64,000 nucleotides of DNA from assembly GCA_944472135.2 (NCBI GenBank), contig OX235263.1, forward strand, positions 85,902,721 through 85,966,720. Direction: 5' to 3'. The notes beneath the pieces were generated by a model. The model was given only the letters and a program-made list of their open reading frames with translations. It was not told where the DNA came from and did not search any database. The stretch is from Trichobilharzia regenti. Taxonomy: Eukaryota > Platyhelminthes > Trematoda > Strigeidida > Schistosomatidae. A program made the position numbers and the translations under genes. Positions 21,815 to 32,164 of the stretch are shown here, one piece after another; the first letter of the stretch is position 1; every line of letters starts with the position of its first letter.

Positions 21815-22135
21815 TATTTAATTGGTGGATGGTGAGTAGCAGTGGAATCCAGGATAACGCGCATTTCGTCCTATTTGGGACTCGTCCCTCAGCTGGATGT
21901 ACCTGCATTTCTCAGTGAGTGATGATGTTCCCATCGAGGCTCGAACCCAGTTCCCATAGTTTCAAACGTCAAAGCGTTATCCACTAGACCACTTGGGCCA
22001 CGAGAGCCACCTCTTGTGCAACGGGTAATATTAATTTAATTGAATTTTAGATTTTCCCGTCTGAAATAGGATGAAATGTGCATTCTGGATTCCGCTGCTA
22101 GTCACCATCCACCAATTAAATATTAGTAGAGGAAT
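21815..22135 (-). repeat. Sm-alpha-like tRNA SINE with inverted partial copy
   Basis: Minus strand: leader, tRNA-like head (GTGGCCCAAGTGGTCTAGTG, B box GGGTTCGAGCC), then a hammerhead relic at 21844-21905 with stem arms CATCCAG and CTGGAT, stem II GTCCC/GGAC and GAAA. The core reads CTGA, four extra bases (GGGA), then CGAG, so it is probably inactive. From about 22070 the last ~60 bp of the element recur in + orientation (CTGGATTCCGCTGCTAG, CACCATCCACCAATTAA), forming an inverted repeat with the left end. Confidence 0.78.
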
Positions 22136-22179
22136 CTTTATTTGGAAATTAGTATCTCTATGTGTTCCACCGACGACAT

Positions 22180-22440
22180 TGGTTGAGGTCACGCGAAATC
22201 ACGAATCGGTAGAAGTTAGAATTCATGTGCTGGCCATTGAATCGGGTCCCAGTGGCTGGCTGAATGGTATACGAGGTTGCTTCATACTGGAAGGTTCTGG
22301 CTTTGAACTCCACCGTGTGGGTGCGTACTGCCGATGATTCCCAAACTAGGCTGATGAAACAGCTGGCTGTCCAGTACTACTTGCTGGTTTTAAATGGTTC
22401 TCTAACTGATATCAATCCGTGGTCAACTAGTAAAAAAAGT
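22180..22440 (+). repeat. TS1 short element
   Basis: Leader (GAATTCATGTGCTGGCCA), head, hammerhead-like stretch GTACTG then CCGATGA (position 4 changed T to C, C3 kept), GAAAC, CTGTCCAGTAC, and tail. Confidence 0.65.
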
Positions 22441-22794
22441 TTCTTTATAAAATATCAATTATTATTTGTTTTCCGGTTAATTTACATATTTCGTTGATTG
22501 GTTTTCATTGAACTGAAGTGTTAGGTCTTTGCTGATGGATGCTTCGACATTGTCTGTGGATTAACGCTAAATAATTTCAGTTCATGATAACTAGCGGTGG
22601 TTATTTGGTGTTATATGAAGTGTATCTGCATTCCTAATGAGTGATGGTATGAATGTTACTCAAACTCGAACTCTGCAGCCATCATTTCAGATGTCTTCAA
22701 AGCATCCATACTACTAGCTGATATGTCGGTAGAGACTGAGGATTTCGACCAAACAATGAGAAATACAGTGGTTGGTGGTGTGCTGTGCACAGAA

Positions 22795-23015
22795 ATTATT
22801 CTCTAGTATTGGTTTGCAGGGATTAGGTTGGCTACAGTTTCGGTTACGAGATGTATTCAATGAGTGAACCACTGGAAAACCAGGGAGTACTGGACAGCTG
22901 GGGTTTGAATCTAGGGCCTTCTTCCTGTTACAAGCCGAGCTTTTAGAGCACTCAGCCGCTGAGACCCGATCTAATAGCTTATAAATTCCAACTTCTGTCA
23001 CTTCATGGTATACAG
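22795..23015 (-). repeat. TS1 short element, hammerhead segment deleted
   Basis: Minus-strand tail, GGACAGCTG arm directly joined to the head (B box region decayed), then leader. Most of the hammerhead core is missing. Confidence 0.55.
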
Positions 23016-23109
23016 CACCATCACCATCCAGTATTATCGGCGAGTAACTGTTCTCTTACCAGACTTGGTGGATCCCTCTGGTTACGGCTTCTAACTATAA
23101 CTATGGGCA

Positions 23110-23368
23110 ACTTCATGTATACAGTCAGTCGCTTGTGAGCATCAGACTAGTTATCAAGTATTGATTCTTAGGGATTTCGTTAGTTACAGGTTCAGTCTTC
23201 AAGCTCTCATTCTAACCAGAGAGTCCTGGATCCGAACCCTAGGGGAGAGGGGAGCGGGTACCGTTGAAAAGTCCTCGAAATAGAACAAAACGATTAGTTC
23301 TCTAACTAATACCCAACTCATGATCAAACCTACTAACCAATTTAATCCCTACAAACTAACACTATAAA
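23110..23368 (+). repeat. TS1 short element, rearranged
   Basis: Leader/tail bases in minus orientation (23120-23200) are followed by a plus-strand head (GGATCCGAACCC) and hammerhead relic (GTACCG then TTGAAAAG), then the tail ending ATCCCTACAAACTAACAC. Confidence 0.5.
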
Positions 23369-23369
23369 A

Positions 23370-24045
23370 AGAATTATTCACATGTGTTTTCTCGAAGTTG
23401 AAGAAAAGAAAGAAAATTATGTCATGCATACATTTTTCTTTTGTTCAACTTTTTGACTCATCGTCTACTTTACGAGTAAAATGAAAAACTTCTCCCTCTT
23501 TTTGGAAGGGAACTTGCCAATTATTGATTATCATTCATTCTGTTTTTTTTCTGGTGAACAAGAGTTATATTCTCTGTTGTTTTTGTTGTTGGCGTTGTTT
23601 GTTTTTCCTGTTGCTGGCGGATCAATCAATACTGCTTAGTTACTTCTTAGTCCTGTATGCCAACTATTTTTTTGAGACAGTAACAATCAGGTGATCAGTT
23701 AATATATATATGTTTATTGCATAAGCTTGGTTTTACCAATTCTTGCCCAATCCCTCCCCTGCCTCTCCTCATCCAAAGTAATCTAATTGAGTAATTTAAA
23801 CAACTACAACAGTTTTATCAGTGAAATAATGCCTTTTTTTTACTCTAAACAGTATTTTTGAAACAGTGTAGAATTTTTTTAACACACATTACCTCATATT
23901 GTCTGAAGGCGTTCTCTTTGCATTACATGTGAAGAGGCGAAATAATTAATAAAGGCATTCACACTGACGATTATAATTGATTAATAAGAATGTTAGTAAG
24001 AATAGGAATGTAAAGTTAAAATTATGTAGCAATAGTAATAACAAT
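23370..24045. other. No recognisable feature
   Basis: T-rich intronic sequence with a short AT repeat near 23702. Nothing assigned. Confidence 0.35.
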
Positions 24046-24049
24046 AACT

Positions 24050-25850
24050 GCATTATGGATAAGATTTTATTTTGATAAATCACACAGTGGAGTATTATAC
24101 AGTAATATTAACTGATGTCCACACGTTTCGAGTACAAACTATTGCCACTCATAATCATATCAAGTCACTCACTCGCTCACACAACTTTCTTCCTTCATTT
24201 ATATACATGTGTGGAATCGATTACATATTGGAATAAAAATCAATATGAGATAATGCACATTCAGAAATAATAATAATAATAATATGAGTGTTATTAATCA
24301 ATTGGTATAGCAATGGGATCACCAATATCCCCTATCGTAGCAGATATGTTTATGGACAGCTGGGAAAATATTGCTCTCAGTACATTTAATCCTACTTCAA
24401 AAATATGGTGGAGATATGTGGATGACACTTTCACAGTGTTGAAAACAGAACATATCTCTAGCATCTTGACGCATATAAACTCACAAGCAGGGGGAATAAA
24501 ATTCACATTTGAACAAGGAGAATTAGCTGCGTTGTTAGATTGTAAAATAAAACGAATAGAAGAAGGCAAACTACATACTAGTGTTTCTAAAAAACCGACG
24601 CATTCTAATAGATATTTAGACTTTAATTCATTTCATCCGTCATCTGTCTGTGAAGGCAGGCTTAGTCAAGTGTCTGTCTAACAAACCGAACAGTGGCAGT
24701 AAGTAGTACAAGAAAAGACCTAAATGACGATATAAAATAGATAGAAGAAGCGTTGGTATCAATTAACTATCCTATAATATTCATTACGAAGATGAGAAAA
24801 GGCCAAAAGCAAAATAAAAAATAATTGTGAAATTATTAATGATAACATAAAGAAGAGAGAATATAAGTCATCTACTATTATACCATATAAAGAGGAGACA
24901 TCTGAGACCCTCCCCACGTAGGATTCGAAATAAAGCAGGAATTAGAATGGCATTTAAACCTACAAACTCACTCAGGCAGGGACAAACTCTGTAGGTTGAC
25001 GCCATTAGACGAAATAATATAATTTACAAAATATCCTGCAGTGATTGTGAGTGAGGTCAACCACATAGGTCAAACTAGTAGATCGGGGGTTATTAGATTG
25101 TGGGAACATAAGAATTTAGTTAAGGTAAGAATGGTTGGCCCTGAAAAGATAAATAATTTAGAAAAAAGAGCTCAGCAATGCACTTCACGCACTAACACAT
25201 AACCACACAATAGAGTGTGAGAGGGGAAAAATTCTAAAAAGTAATCTAGGTAGGTGGAAAGAGGTTGATTACTGAATTGAGTCTACACCCAACACATGCA
25301 ACAGAAATGACTCAATACAAATACCAGAAATATGGAAGATATTATTACCGATATAAGCATAAAACTTGGGCACTATGGTATAGCATAACTCCATTATGGG
25401 TAAAATATTATTTTGATAAATCACACAGTGTTGTACAGTTATAATAACTGATGATGTTTCGTGCACAAACTATTACTGATAATCATATCAAGTTGATATG
25501 ATTATGATTTATCAAAATAAAATCTTTTCCATAATGGAGATATCATTACTGCCGGTCAAATCAGAAGATAACAAATAATCTACACATTCTATTTCAATTC
25601 AAACATACCACAACATTCTAACAAGTAACTCATTAGGACTATAAAAACATTCGTGTTATTTCCCATCTGATTGTATTTGATCAATAACACTCATATTATT
25701 ATTTCTGAATCTACATTATTCCATATTGATTTTTATTCCAATATCTAATCGATTCAACACATGTATATAAATGAAGGAAAAAAGTTGTATGAGTAACGTG
25801 GTATGATTATGAGTGGCGATAGTTTGTGCTTGAAATGTCATCAGTTTATT
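24050..25850 (+). mobile_element. Penelope-like element, second lineage, with inverted terminal copies
   Basis: The body (24300-25300) encodes MGSPISPIVADMFM, the catalytic YVDD in WWRYVDDTF, and FTFEQGELAALLDCKI, followed by a stop-ridden linker and a nuclease relic with the HIGQTSRSGVIRLWEHK pattern near 25060. The left flank 24050-24300 (CACACAGTGGAGT, CATAATCATATCAAGT, TATTGGAATAAAAATCAA) returns in reverse complement at 25670-25850. A second piece recurs at 25380-25545 around a short palindrome (CATATCAAG/TTGATATG). Direct and inverted terminal copies are a known trait of Penelope elements. Confidence 0.75.
24313..24681 (+). pseudogene. PLE reverse transcriptase fragment (YVDD intact)
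   Basis: This 122-codon frame spans RT palm motifs B and C and part of the thumb: MGSPISPIVADMF, YVDDTFTV, LDCKIKRIEEGKLHTS and KPTHSNRYLDFNSFHPSS. The last is the conserved PLE motif after the palm. Upstream fingers are lost and the frame ends early at 24679. Confidence 0.75.
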
Positions 25851-25852
25851 TT

Positions 25853-25930
25853 TGGCCTCATGTTAGCCTCACGCCCCCAACTTTCTCTTCTCTTACCAGT
25901 CTTATTACTGGCTTAACGGGTGTTGATATA
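25853..25930 (-). repeat. TS3 fragment
   Basis: The minus strand carries the body segment GTAAGAGAAGAGAAAGTTGG and GCGTGAGGCTAACATGAGGC, without the head. Confidence 0.45.
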
Positions 25931-26690
25931 ACAAAATCTTTAATAAGAATAGTCCAGGAAAGAATAAGTGGGAATGGAATATTAAGAAAACAAGAATTAA
26001 CCAATTTAGAGAGTAGAGATTGAGTGATATCGGATTGTGTAAATTTCCTTACGTAGAAGGTTAAACGAAATATCTCCATCTAAAAACTAACATGATTTGG
26101 AAAGACCAGAATAGGCCAGAGGAAAGACATAATTTAAGCTGTGTATTTAACATTCAACTTAGTTTCAACTCGAGTGCTTTCTATAGTACAAGCATCATGA
26201 TAGCGAATCAGTTCACGTCAGTCGTGTTTATGTCTAAAAGTGAAATGAACAAACTGACATTTAGAGAGACTTACCTTAAGATCATTCTGCAAGGACTATT
26301 GACTTACTTCAGATGAATAAGTTATTCATTTTGGAACAATCTAATTGAAATGTCATCGTCATGGAAATAAGTCCGAACATCCCTGTGCCTAACAATACTG
26401 GCTTTATCAGAATGAGGCATTTAAGTCATGTAAGAAGAAAGAAAACAGAAAGGGAGAAGATCACATCACCTGATATCCAGTATACTGATTCCTATCAGAA
26501 AAGTAAGAGTACGACTATTAATCCTGCATTTTGTTTTCGTCGCAGCAGACCTGTCTAACAAAAGATACCCTCGTATACAATCCACTGCAGATGTGCATAT
26601 ATTTAACATCTCTGTCTATACTGGAGACAATATAAGACAACGGTAAAGCTAAAGTACACCTGTTCTAGCCCGAAGGAGTAATAAATAACT
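25930..26690. other. Unassigned, possible PLE debris
   Basis: A frame at 25826-26023 ends IVQERISGNGILRKQELTNL. It is not matched to a known domain. Stops follow throughout. Confidence 0.3.
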
Positions 26691-26734
26691 ATTCAGATGG
26701 CAACAATTTCAACAGTCTTCACACCACCTTTAAA

Positions 26735-26960
26735 GAGTTTGATATGCTTGTCTTTTTTTATTCCTTTGCGTTGCAGTTTCGGTAGCATTGGTACTTATTT
26801 TTACGGGATTGGGTTGTTAGCCTCATTCGCAATCTTCCCCCTTTGTCAACCCTACTACCGACTTAGCGAGTTAAAGGAGTGCTTCGGTGGCCGGGGATCG
26901 AATTCTAGACCACGTGTGGCGTAGATGGCGAGCATTCTACCGCTATGCCACCGACGCACG
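26735..26960 (-). repeat. TS3 tRNA-Gly-like SINE, best-preserved head
   Basis: The minus strand begins GCGTCGGTGGCATAGCGGTA, followed by GAATGCTCGCC and then TTCGATCCCCGGCCACCG. That is a near-intact tRNA-Gly-like gene with a few extra bases in the anticodon region. The body (CGCTAAGTCGGTAGTAGGG) and 3' motif (ACCGAAACTGCAACGCAAAG) follow. The acceptor stem does not close properly, so this is read as a SINE head and not a working tRNA gene. Confidence 0.7.
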
Positions 26961-26964
26961 CTAT

Positions 26965-27080
26965 GCTTGTGTAATATCTTGTATTAACTAGGTGACAAGT
27001 TATGGAGACATTAATTGAAGGTGAACCTCCAAGACACAAAGTTTTGGATAAGTGTTCAATAGTCCCCTTACACTACTGTC
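26965..27080 (+). repeat. Short dispersed repeat, also at 37.7 kb
   Basis: TATTAACTAGGTGACAAGTT, GAACCTCCAAGA and GTGTTCAATAGTCCCC align with 37675-37765 (TATTAACCAGGTGACGAGTT, GAACCTCGAAGA, GTATTAAACAGTCCCC). Class unknown; it precedes PLE sequence here and follows it there. Confidence 0.5.
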
Positions 27081-27119
27081 TCTATATGGATTTACTAAAG
27101 AAACAACTAAGAGTAAATA

Positions 27120-27830
27120 TAAAATTCAAGGGAGGTCCTCTGAAGCCACCTGTCGACAGCAATTTGTAGAATTTACATCGCTGCATCTCTACGTCTGATT
27201 CACAAAAACATGTCAAAGACAAGATTCAACTGTTGACAAATTCAATGTGTATTTGCCAATTCACTTGATTCTGTGAAGCTGAGTACATAGATCGTACCAA
27301 CAAGACGTTGTCTAAACAGGTCTAAGAATAATTGCCAGCATAATTAATAAAAAGAAGACATGGAACTGTCAACAACTCAATTCTCAAGCATATTATTACT
27401 TCTGGTCGTGCAGCATTAGTGGTAGACAAGTCTTTCAAAGTCATGTATAAAGTACGACCAAGTCGTTCGAAAGGATTTCGCCTACATCTTCCTCTTCTTC
27501 TTCTGGCATTTGAAGCGTTTGCAATCCTTAAGGAAAATCCCGAACTTTGTATTCAGAAAGGTTTCATCCAGCCTCTTCCTTTTTTCTCCCTTCTTTGTCT
27601 TCCTGAATAACGAACTGTATAATAGGCTCTATATAGTCTACTTTATGCTTGTCACAATTTATTTTCACTCATTTATTCTCTTGTCTCTCATCAATGAGAT
27701 TTTTAAACGACTATACATTAGTCAACTGATCAGTTGAGTTGTCAACCCTCTTGATTACATGAGAACTTTTAAACACTGTTATTACTCACACACTTCGATT
27801 GAATTTGTTTACTTTATGGATAATCCCCAT
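27120..27830 (+). mobile_element. PLE 3' part, decayed
   Basis: Frame pieces read EAEYIDRTNKTLSKQV (nuclease relic, YIG changed to YID), NNSILKHIITSGRAALVV, SFKVMYKVRPSRSKGFRL and ENPELCIQKGFIQP, the C-terminal order of the PLE at 42.3-42.7 kb. It meets a minus-strand PLE end at about 27830. Confidence 0.65.
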
Positions 27831-28450
27831 CCAGGCATTTATGGGGAAAACAAAACAAGTAGTTCAGCGAAGAGTCTCTTTTCGGCGAATTCACTTTCAT
27901 AGTTGTACAAGAGCAAATATATATGTATGTGTTATTTTGTATGTATGTGTACATTAAGTTTGTCAGACAAAAATACAAGTGGTTATGGTTATTTCAACCG
28001 GACAGGTGAAGATTGGTTGTTGGAGTTACGTAATACAAAATCAGTCAAGAAAATTAGGTGTTAATGAAAGGTGATGAGTTGTCACAAACAGTTGTTAAAA
28101 GAGGTTATGTAATAATATGAATAGTTTGATGATTGAATTTTACTCAGGATACAAATAGGAGCAAAGAGGAGAACACGAAATTACATAGGAGTTTTAAATG
28201 AATAGAAGAGAAGAATTATAAGCAATTATAGAACGGACAAAGAAACAAAATTAAGTCATTAAATGAACAAAGTTGTTACCATGACAGTAGAAGTGGTTGA
28301 GTGATTCTCTTTTGTATGCACAGCTCCGGCTTTTCGATGTGAATGGCCAGAGCTTCAGCGATACAAAGAAGATGCAACCATATTGCCTTTGGTAGGTTAT
28401 TCGTGATTCTGTAGATTACTTTAAAGCAGGAGGCGTTTGTTGAGGTGGAA
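27825..28450 (-). mobile_element. PLE 3' end (tail-to-tail with the preceding copy)
   Basis: From 28450 down: AGGCGTTTGTTGA, CTGTAGATTACTTT, AATGGCCAGAGCTTCAGCGA and TGAGTGATTCTCTTTTGTAT are the complement of the 42.5-42.7 kb PLE C-terminus. The 3' UTR follows to 27830 and parallels 42690-43130, including GAATTCGCCGAAAAGAGACT on the minus strand. Confidence 0.68.
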
Positions 28451-28454
28451 TGAA

Positions 28455-29235
28455 TGTTTACCTAACTGACAATAACTTCTGGCCTGTGTTATCAATCTAT
28501 ACTTTATACATAAGCCTCCTAAATAAGTGTGCAGACAGCTTTGAAGTAAATTTACGAAAAGACGTAAATGTTTTTACTGATGTATGTGCTTTTAATTACA
28601 GGATATAGGAATCTTCCACACATTTATTCGCCAATTAAATCTTGGGTACATACTCTTTAACAATAATAACTAATGAAAAGGCAAAATTACCTCGGCATTG
28701 CTGTTAGACAGCTATAAACAAGGACCGAAATTGATCCAGTACAAAAAAGTACTAAGCTACAGAATTATGCAATCAGAAATTAACCCTAATAAGTACTTGA
28801 GTGGCTTTTCGATCATCATGCTACATTCACTCAGTTATATGAAACTGTTATTTCTGTGAAGTTTCTTGTCGAAACGTTTTGGAACTTATTGTAATTTTTG
28901 CTTTTCGAACATTGAATCTGTGGATATAATCTTGTTGACCGATAATACCTATAACTATCTGCTTGCCATTTTGTGACTGTCTAACACTAACTAATATCTA
29001 TAATTGAATATATTGGTGGATTTACATGTCTAGGTCGACTCAAGTCAGTGAGTCTGTGAATTCGGTATCATTTTTGTTAACTGTATCTGACTGTGATAAT
29101 ACTGCTGAGGTTATTTTTTTTGTTGTCGCTCCTGTTCCTGTTGTGAATTATTTTGCTTTTTCTGGTGTCTTTCTGATGTCTTTATTCCTTGTTTTCCTGA
29201 TTTTAAGGCGATCAACCCACAAGGTCCCTTCTCTG
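28455..29235. other. No recognisable feature
   Basis: Intronic AT-rich sequence. A 70-codon frame at 29026-29238 is hydrophobic but has no family signature. Confidence 0.35.
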
Positions 29236-29237
29236 TA

Positions 29238-29330
29238 AACTAAATTTTAATGTAACATCCCCCATCTCAGGCATGAGGCTTGCAACCCTACCCTGTAAAC
29301 AAAGTTGCTAGAGAAACTTCAGCACGATGA
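29238..29330 (+). repeat. TS3 fragment (3' half)
   Basis: CAGGCATGAGGCTTGCAACC, CCCTGTAAACAAAG and GAGAAACTTCAGC are the body and end of TS3, without head. Confidence 0.5.
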
Positions 29331-29334
29331 ATCT

Positions 29335-29440
29335 CCTTGCGCCAAAAGAAAAAGTCTTTGTGGTGACATGGAACGCCCGCACCATGTATGAGATTGGCAA
29401 AGCTGCCCAGACTTGAGTGTCAAGTAGAATATTCCCAAGA
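29335..29440 (+). mobile_element. RTE endonuclease N-terminal fragment
   Basis: Translates to VVTWNARTMYEIGKAAQ. This is the start of an APE-type endonuclease of RTE elements (T-W-N-x-R-T-M pattern), which ends in a stop after about 30 codons. The catalytic Asn is retained, the rest is missing. Confidence 0.6.
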
Positions 29441-29689
29441 ATATGTGGTAGAATCTGTCAGCAAGAAACATATACCAAACAATTCCCGCTGATAGGCAGT
29501 TCAAGGTCAGAATGATCTTGACTTGTTCAAACAAATGTGCAGTCATAAAACAACACATTATCAATATCATCGTCGCATAACCATGAAAAGAAGCATTTGG
29601 GTTAGAGATTCAATAGGATGAGGATTATTTCAGTGGATTATATGGAAACGTTAGAAAGAGGAAGAAAATTATGGAGTTTGTAGGAATTT

Positions 29690-29960
29690 GATTGATTGGT
29701 TACACAGTTTCATTATGAGCTGACACCGATCAGAGGACCATTGGAAAACCGCCGGGTAGTACTAAACGGTTGTTTCTTCCGAACTCAGGACTCTTCACCA
29801 GTACATACCGACCAGGTTTCAATGCAGTTACAAGGTGAGCTCATAGGCCATTCAGCCATTGGCACCCAATCCAGTGTCCCATGAATTCTGACTTCTGGCA
29901 ATTCATGCATGATATAGCGCGACTTGCATTAGCCAATGTTATCACTGGCGAGTATGTTTT
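29690..29960 (-). repeat. TS1 short element
   Basis: Tail, hammerhead-like segment (position 3 is G), head with B-box deletion, leader. Confidence 0.6.
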
Positions 29961-30054
29961 CTCACATCCGATCTACTGTATCCCACTGTTTCCAACCTCT
30001 CACTGAATTCCGCATAACTACCTACCTGAATATGACCAGTAGCTAGTGAGCATC

Positions 30055-30200
30055 TGATTGATGTTTTTAGTGTTGGTTCTGCAGGGAACTGATTTGATTG
30101 GCTATAGGATTTTATCATGAGCTGACATCGGTCAGACAACCATTGGTAAACCATCTTGTAGTACTGGATAGCTGTTTCATTCTTTAACCGATGTTAGCCG
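30055..30200 (-). repeat. TS1 tail and leader fragment
   Basis: Leader bases (CTAGTGAGCATCTGATTGAT) are followed by the tail GATTTTATCATGAGCTGACA and the arm GTACTGGATAGCTG. The head is missing. Confidence 0.55.
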
Positions 30201-30214
30201 ATGATGAAATTACA

Positions 30215-30435
30215 AAGTTGTTACTTGGAACATCCAAATAATTAGCACTGTTGTAATTATATCAGTGGAACAGCGGTTAGGACTCTCGCCGACCATGCAC
30301 ATGGTCCGGGGTCCAACCCCCTGCCGACGCATACCTGATATCCATAGTCGGCCTGTAAAATTTGGGCTACCTATATCACATGCTGAAAATTCCATACTTG
30401 TACCAAAAATATTGTGTGGTTACAAGCTATAATCA
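30215..30435 (+). repeat. TS4 tRNA-like SINE
   Basis: Head AGTGGAACAGCGGTTAGGAC, B-box GGGGTCCAACCC, and body CCTGATATCCATAGTCGG through GTACCAAAAATATTGTGTGG, as in the copies at 16.8 and 54.7 kb. It lies about 150 bp upstream of the last exon. Confidence 0.7.
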
Positions 30436-30582
30436 AAATAGAAAAATAAATATATCTTTCAAGAGGCAATTTTCTGAACAATTATTCCGTAACAGTTATT
30501 ATGACCTGTTATAATCTTTGTCTTAATTTATCTACACTTTTTTAAAATTATTTTCTTGTTCTTCTTTTGTTTACTAATTTAG

Positions 30583-30903
30583 AAAACCTATGAACAATGG
30601 CGTTACGTGTTCTATTTAGGCGCTGGAATATTTTTAGCCGCTGGTTTATTCTTTCTCATATTCTCTTCATCTACTATTCAACCATGGGCTATAGAAGTTA
30701 GTGACGATGATGACGATGATGTTGAAGGGAATAAACCAACTGGCGATAATGGTACATTCAAAGATAAGCCTCTACGGCATAATATTTTTGATTCACTGGT
30801 AAGGACTGGTCGAGATGGTGATGATGATGCCGGTGTTGCTGCTGTCGCGAATCGAAATGATGGTAAAGGGGATGAAAATAATAATAAACCATTATCTATT
30901 TAA
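30583..30903 (+). CDS. SLC17-like transporter, last coding exon (TM12 and acidic tail)
   Basis: Acceptor TTTAG ends at 30582. The frame reads KTYEQWRYVFYLGAGIFLAA, GLFFLIFSSSTIQPWAIEVS, then an acidic run DDDDDDVEGNK and a polar tail of about 65 residues ending NNNKPLSI and TAA at 30901-30903. EQWRYVFY, the hydrophobic helix and QPWA are the family's end of TM11 / TM12 signature. The cytosolic tail is rich in Asp, Gly and Asn and differs from vertebrate members, which end sooner after QPWA or carry other sorting motifs. The AATAAA nearest downstream is at 31416-31421, inside a repeat, so the true polyadenylation site is uncertain. Confidence 0.93.
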   Translation, partial: KTYEQWRYVFYLGAGIFLAAGLFFLIFSSSTIQPWAIEVSDDDDDDVEGNKPTGDNGTFKDKPLRHNIFDSLVRTGRDGDDDAGVAAVANRNDGKGDENNNKPLSI

Positions 30904-31321
30904 ATAATGTTTTGTTTGTATTTAGCTTCGTTCAGTGTTTCTACTCTTGTCCTTATTATTCTTGCTGTCGGAGTTATTGCTCTTTTTGCTGGCATTAATC
31001 AGAGATATTATATAGTTTCCCGGATACCCATCCAGTTCCTCCCTCATTCATCTCTACCTCCTAAAATGATTATGGTTACATTGTTTGATATGATTTTAAA
31101 TTATAAATATTTTAGAAAAAAAATTATTGTAATAATTTTGTGTCTTTTAATTTATCCTCATTTTTTGGCGGAAAGAGCGAGGTGTGTGTGTGTGTGGTGT
31201 GGTTCGGGAGAATATTGGCACCGTATCTTCATTTCTTTGTAAGTCTCTTTAAGAAAGGCACATGAGTAAGACATTTAGAAGATAGGACACGTATGCCAAA
31301 CAATCGCCTGTCTTATCAAAT

Positions 31322-31846
31322 TATTAAAAGTCAATCTGAACGAAGAATATTCTTTTCAATAATTTCTCTAATTCAGGTTCTTACAATTATAAAATATAAT
31401 ATTTGTGGTCGTTACAATAAAGGCCAGTTGTGCGGCGGATACATTTTTAACGTAGAATAGCAGATTAGTTATGGGGTGTCAAAATAAATAGTCATATTTG
31501 TGTGACAAACGTGCTAGGCTGAAATCGATTAGAAATATTTTAAAATGGGAGACAATGGTGGTGATTAATCATAATAGAATTGTAGAGTGTGTGGGGTAGG
31601 AAAATTGACAAGTCAGTTGAAGGTTAAAAAAGGTGTCAGGTGAGTGGCTAGTACAAAGTGGTCTGAGTTAAACAGGAGATAGTAAGACTGGAATGAGAGG
31701 ATCATAGTGAGATAACGAATATGTTAAATGAAACAGGTGGAGGCATATATTGTAACGACCACAAATATTATATTTTATAATTGTAAGAACCTGAATTAGA
31801 GAAATTATTGAAAATAATATTCTTCGTTCAGATTGACTTTTAATTC
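31322..31846. mobile_element. Small element with ~100-bp terminal inverted repeats
   Basis: Bases 31322-31415 and 31752-31846 are nearly exact reverse complements (ends ATTAAAAGTCAATCTGAACG; inner edge GTGGTCGTTACAA). They enclose about 335 bp of unique sequence without an open frame. The inverted ends include an AAGAATATTCTT palindrome. The pattern fits a foldback or MITE-like element, or a pair of opposed PLE-derived ends; no transposase is present. Confidence 0.65.
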
Positions 31847-31849
31847 ACA

Positions 31850-32160
31850 ATATGGGAATATTTCACACTATCAAATCTTATCAAATTATGCCAGCTAGCA
31901 TAGAATTTAATTGGAGGAGATAGAGCTGGTTAAATAAAGAAAAAAAGTGACATCAATCCATAAAGTCTCTTATTGTTACTTTTAGTCTTATAAAAAAAAT
32001 GTAGACTGTCCAAATGGGCTCGTTAGAGTCGTTGAGTACCAGTGGATGTAGACTGTTATTGATATGCCTCGAAATCATTGTCAGTAGCGTAGATGCATCC
32101 ACTTTTCATGAGCTCTCAGGTGAATTAAATTCTCATTATTTTTCACGTATGGGATTCTTG
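31850..32160. other. No recognisable feature
   Basis: AT-rich sequence between a foldback-type element and a SINE. Confidence 0.3.
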
Positions 32161-32164
32161 AGAA

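Larger units (their letters stand above)
2999..30903 (+). other. SLC17-family anion transporter gene, 3' part (four exons)
   Basis: Gene span of a major-facilitator transporter of the SLC17 group (sialin, vesicular glutamate transporter, Na/phosphate cotransporter relatives). The four exons splice in frame through consensus sites: donors GTATGT, GTAAGT, GTAAGT; acceptors TTCATAG, TATATAG, TTTAG. They give 278 residues covering roughly TM7 to TM12 plus an acidic cytoplasmic tail, then TAA. The order of motifs follows the family: LTSVPTYM, LSALPYIGMW, IAPIVASALTPD, EQWRYVFY, QPWA. The first visible acceptor is in phase 0, and no upstream exon was found in 1-2990, so the start and TM1-6 lie outside. 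Introns are 15.3, 2.8 and 9.0 kb and filled with retroelements. Family assignment is firm; substrate (sialic acid, glutamate, aspartate or phosphate) cannot be told from this half. Confidence 0.9.

Noticed and set aside
25826..26023. 65-codon frame as an exon
   Set aside because: It is partly TS3 antisense, has no consensus splice borders that extend it, and no known domain.
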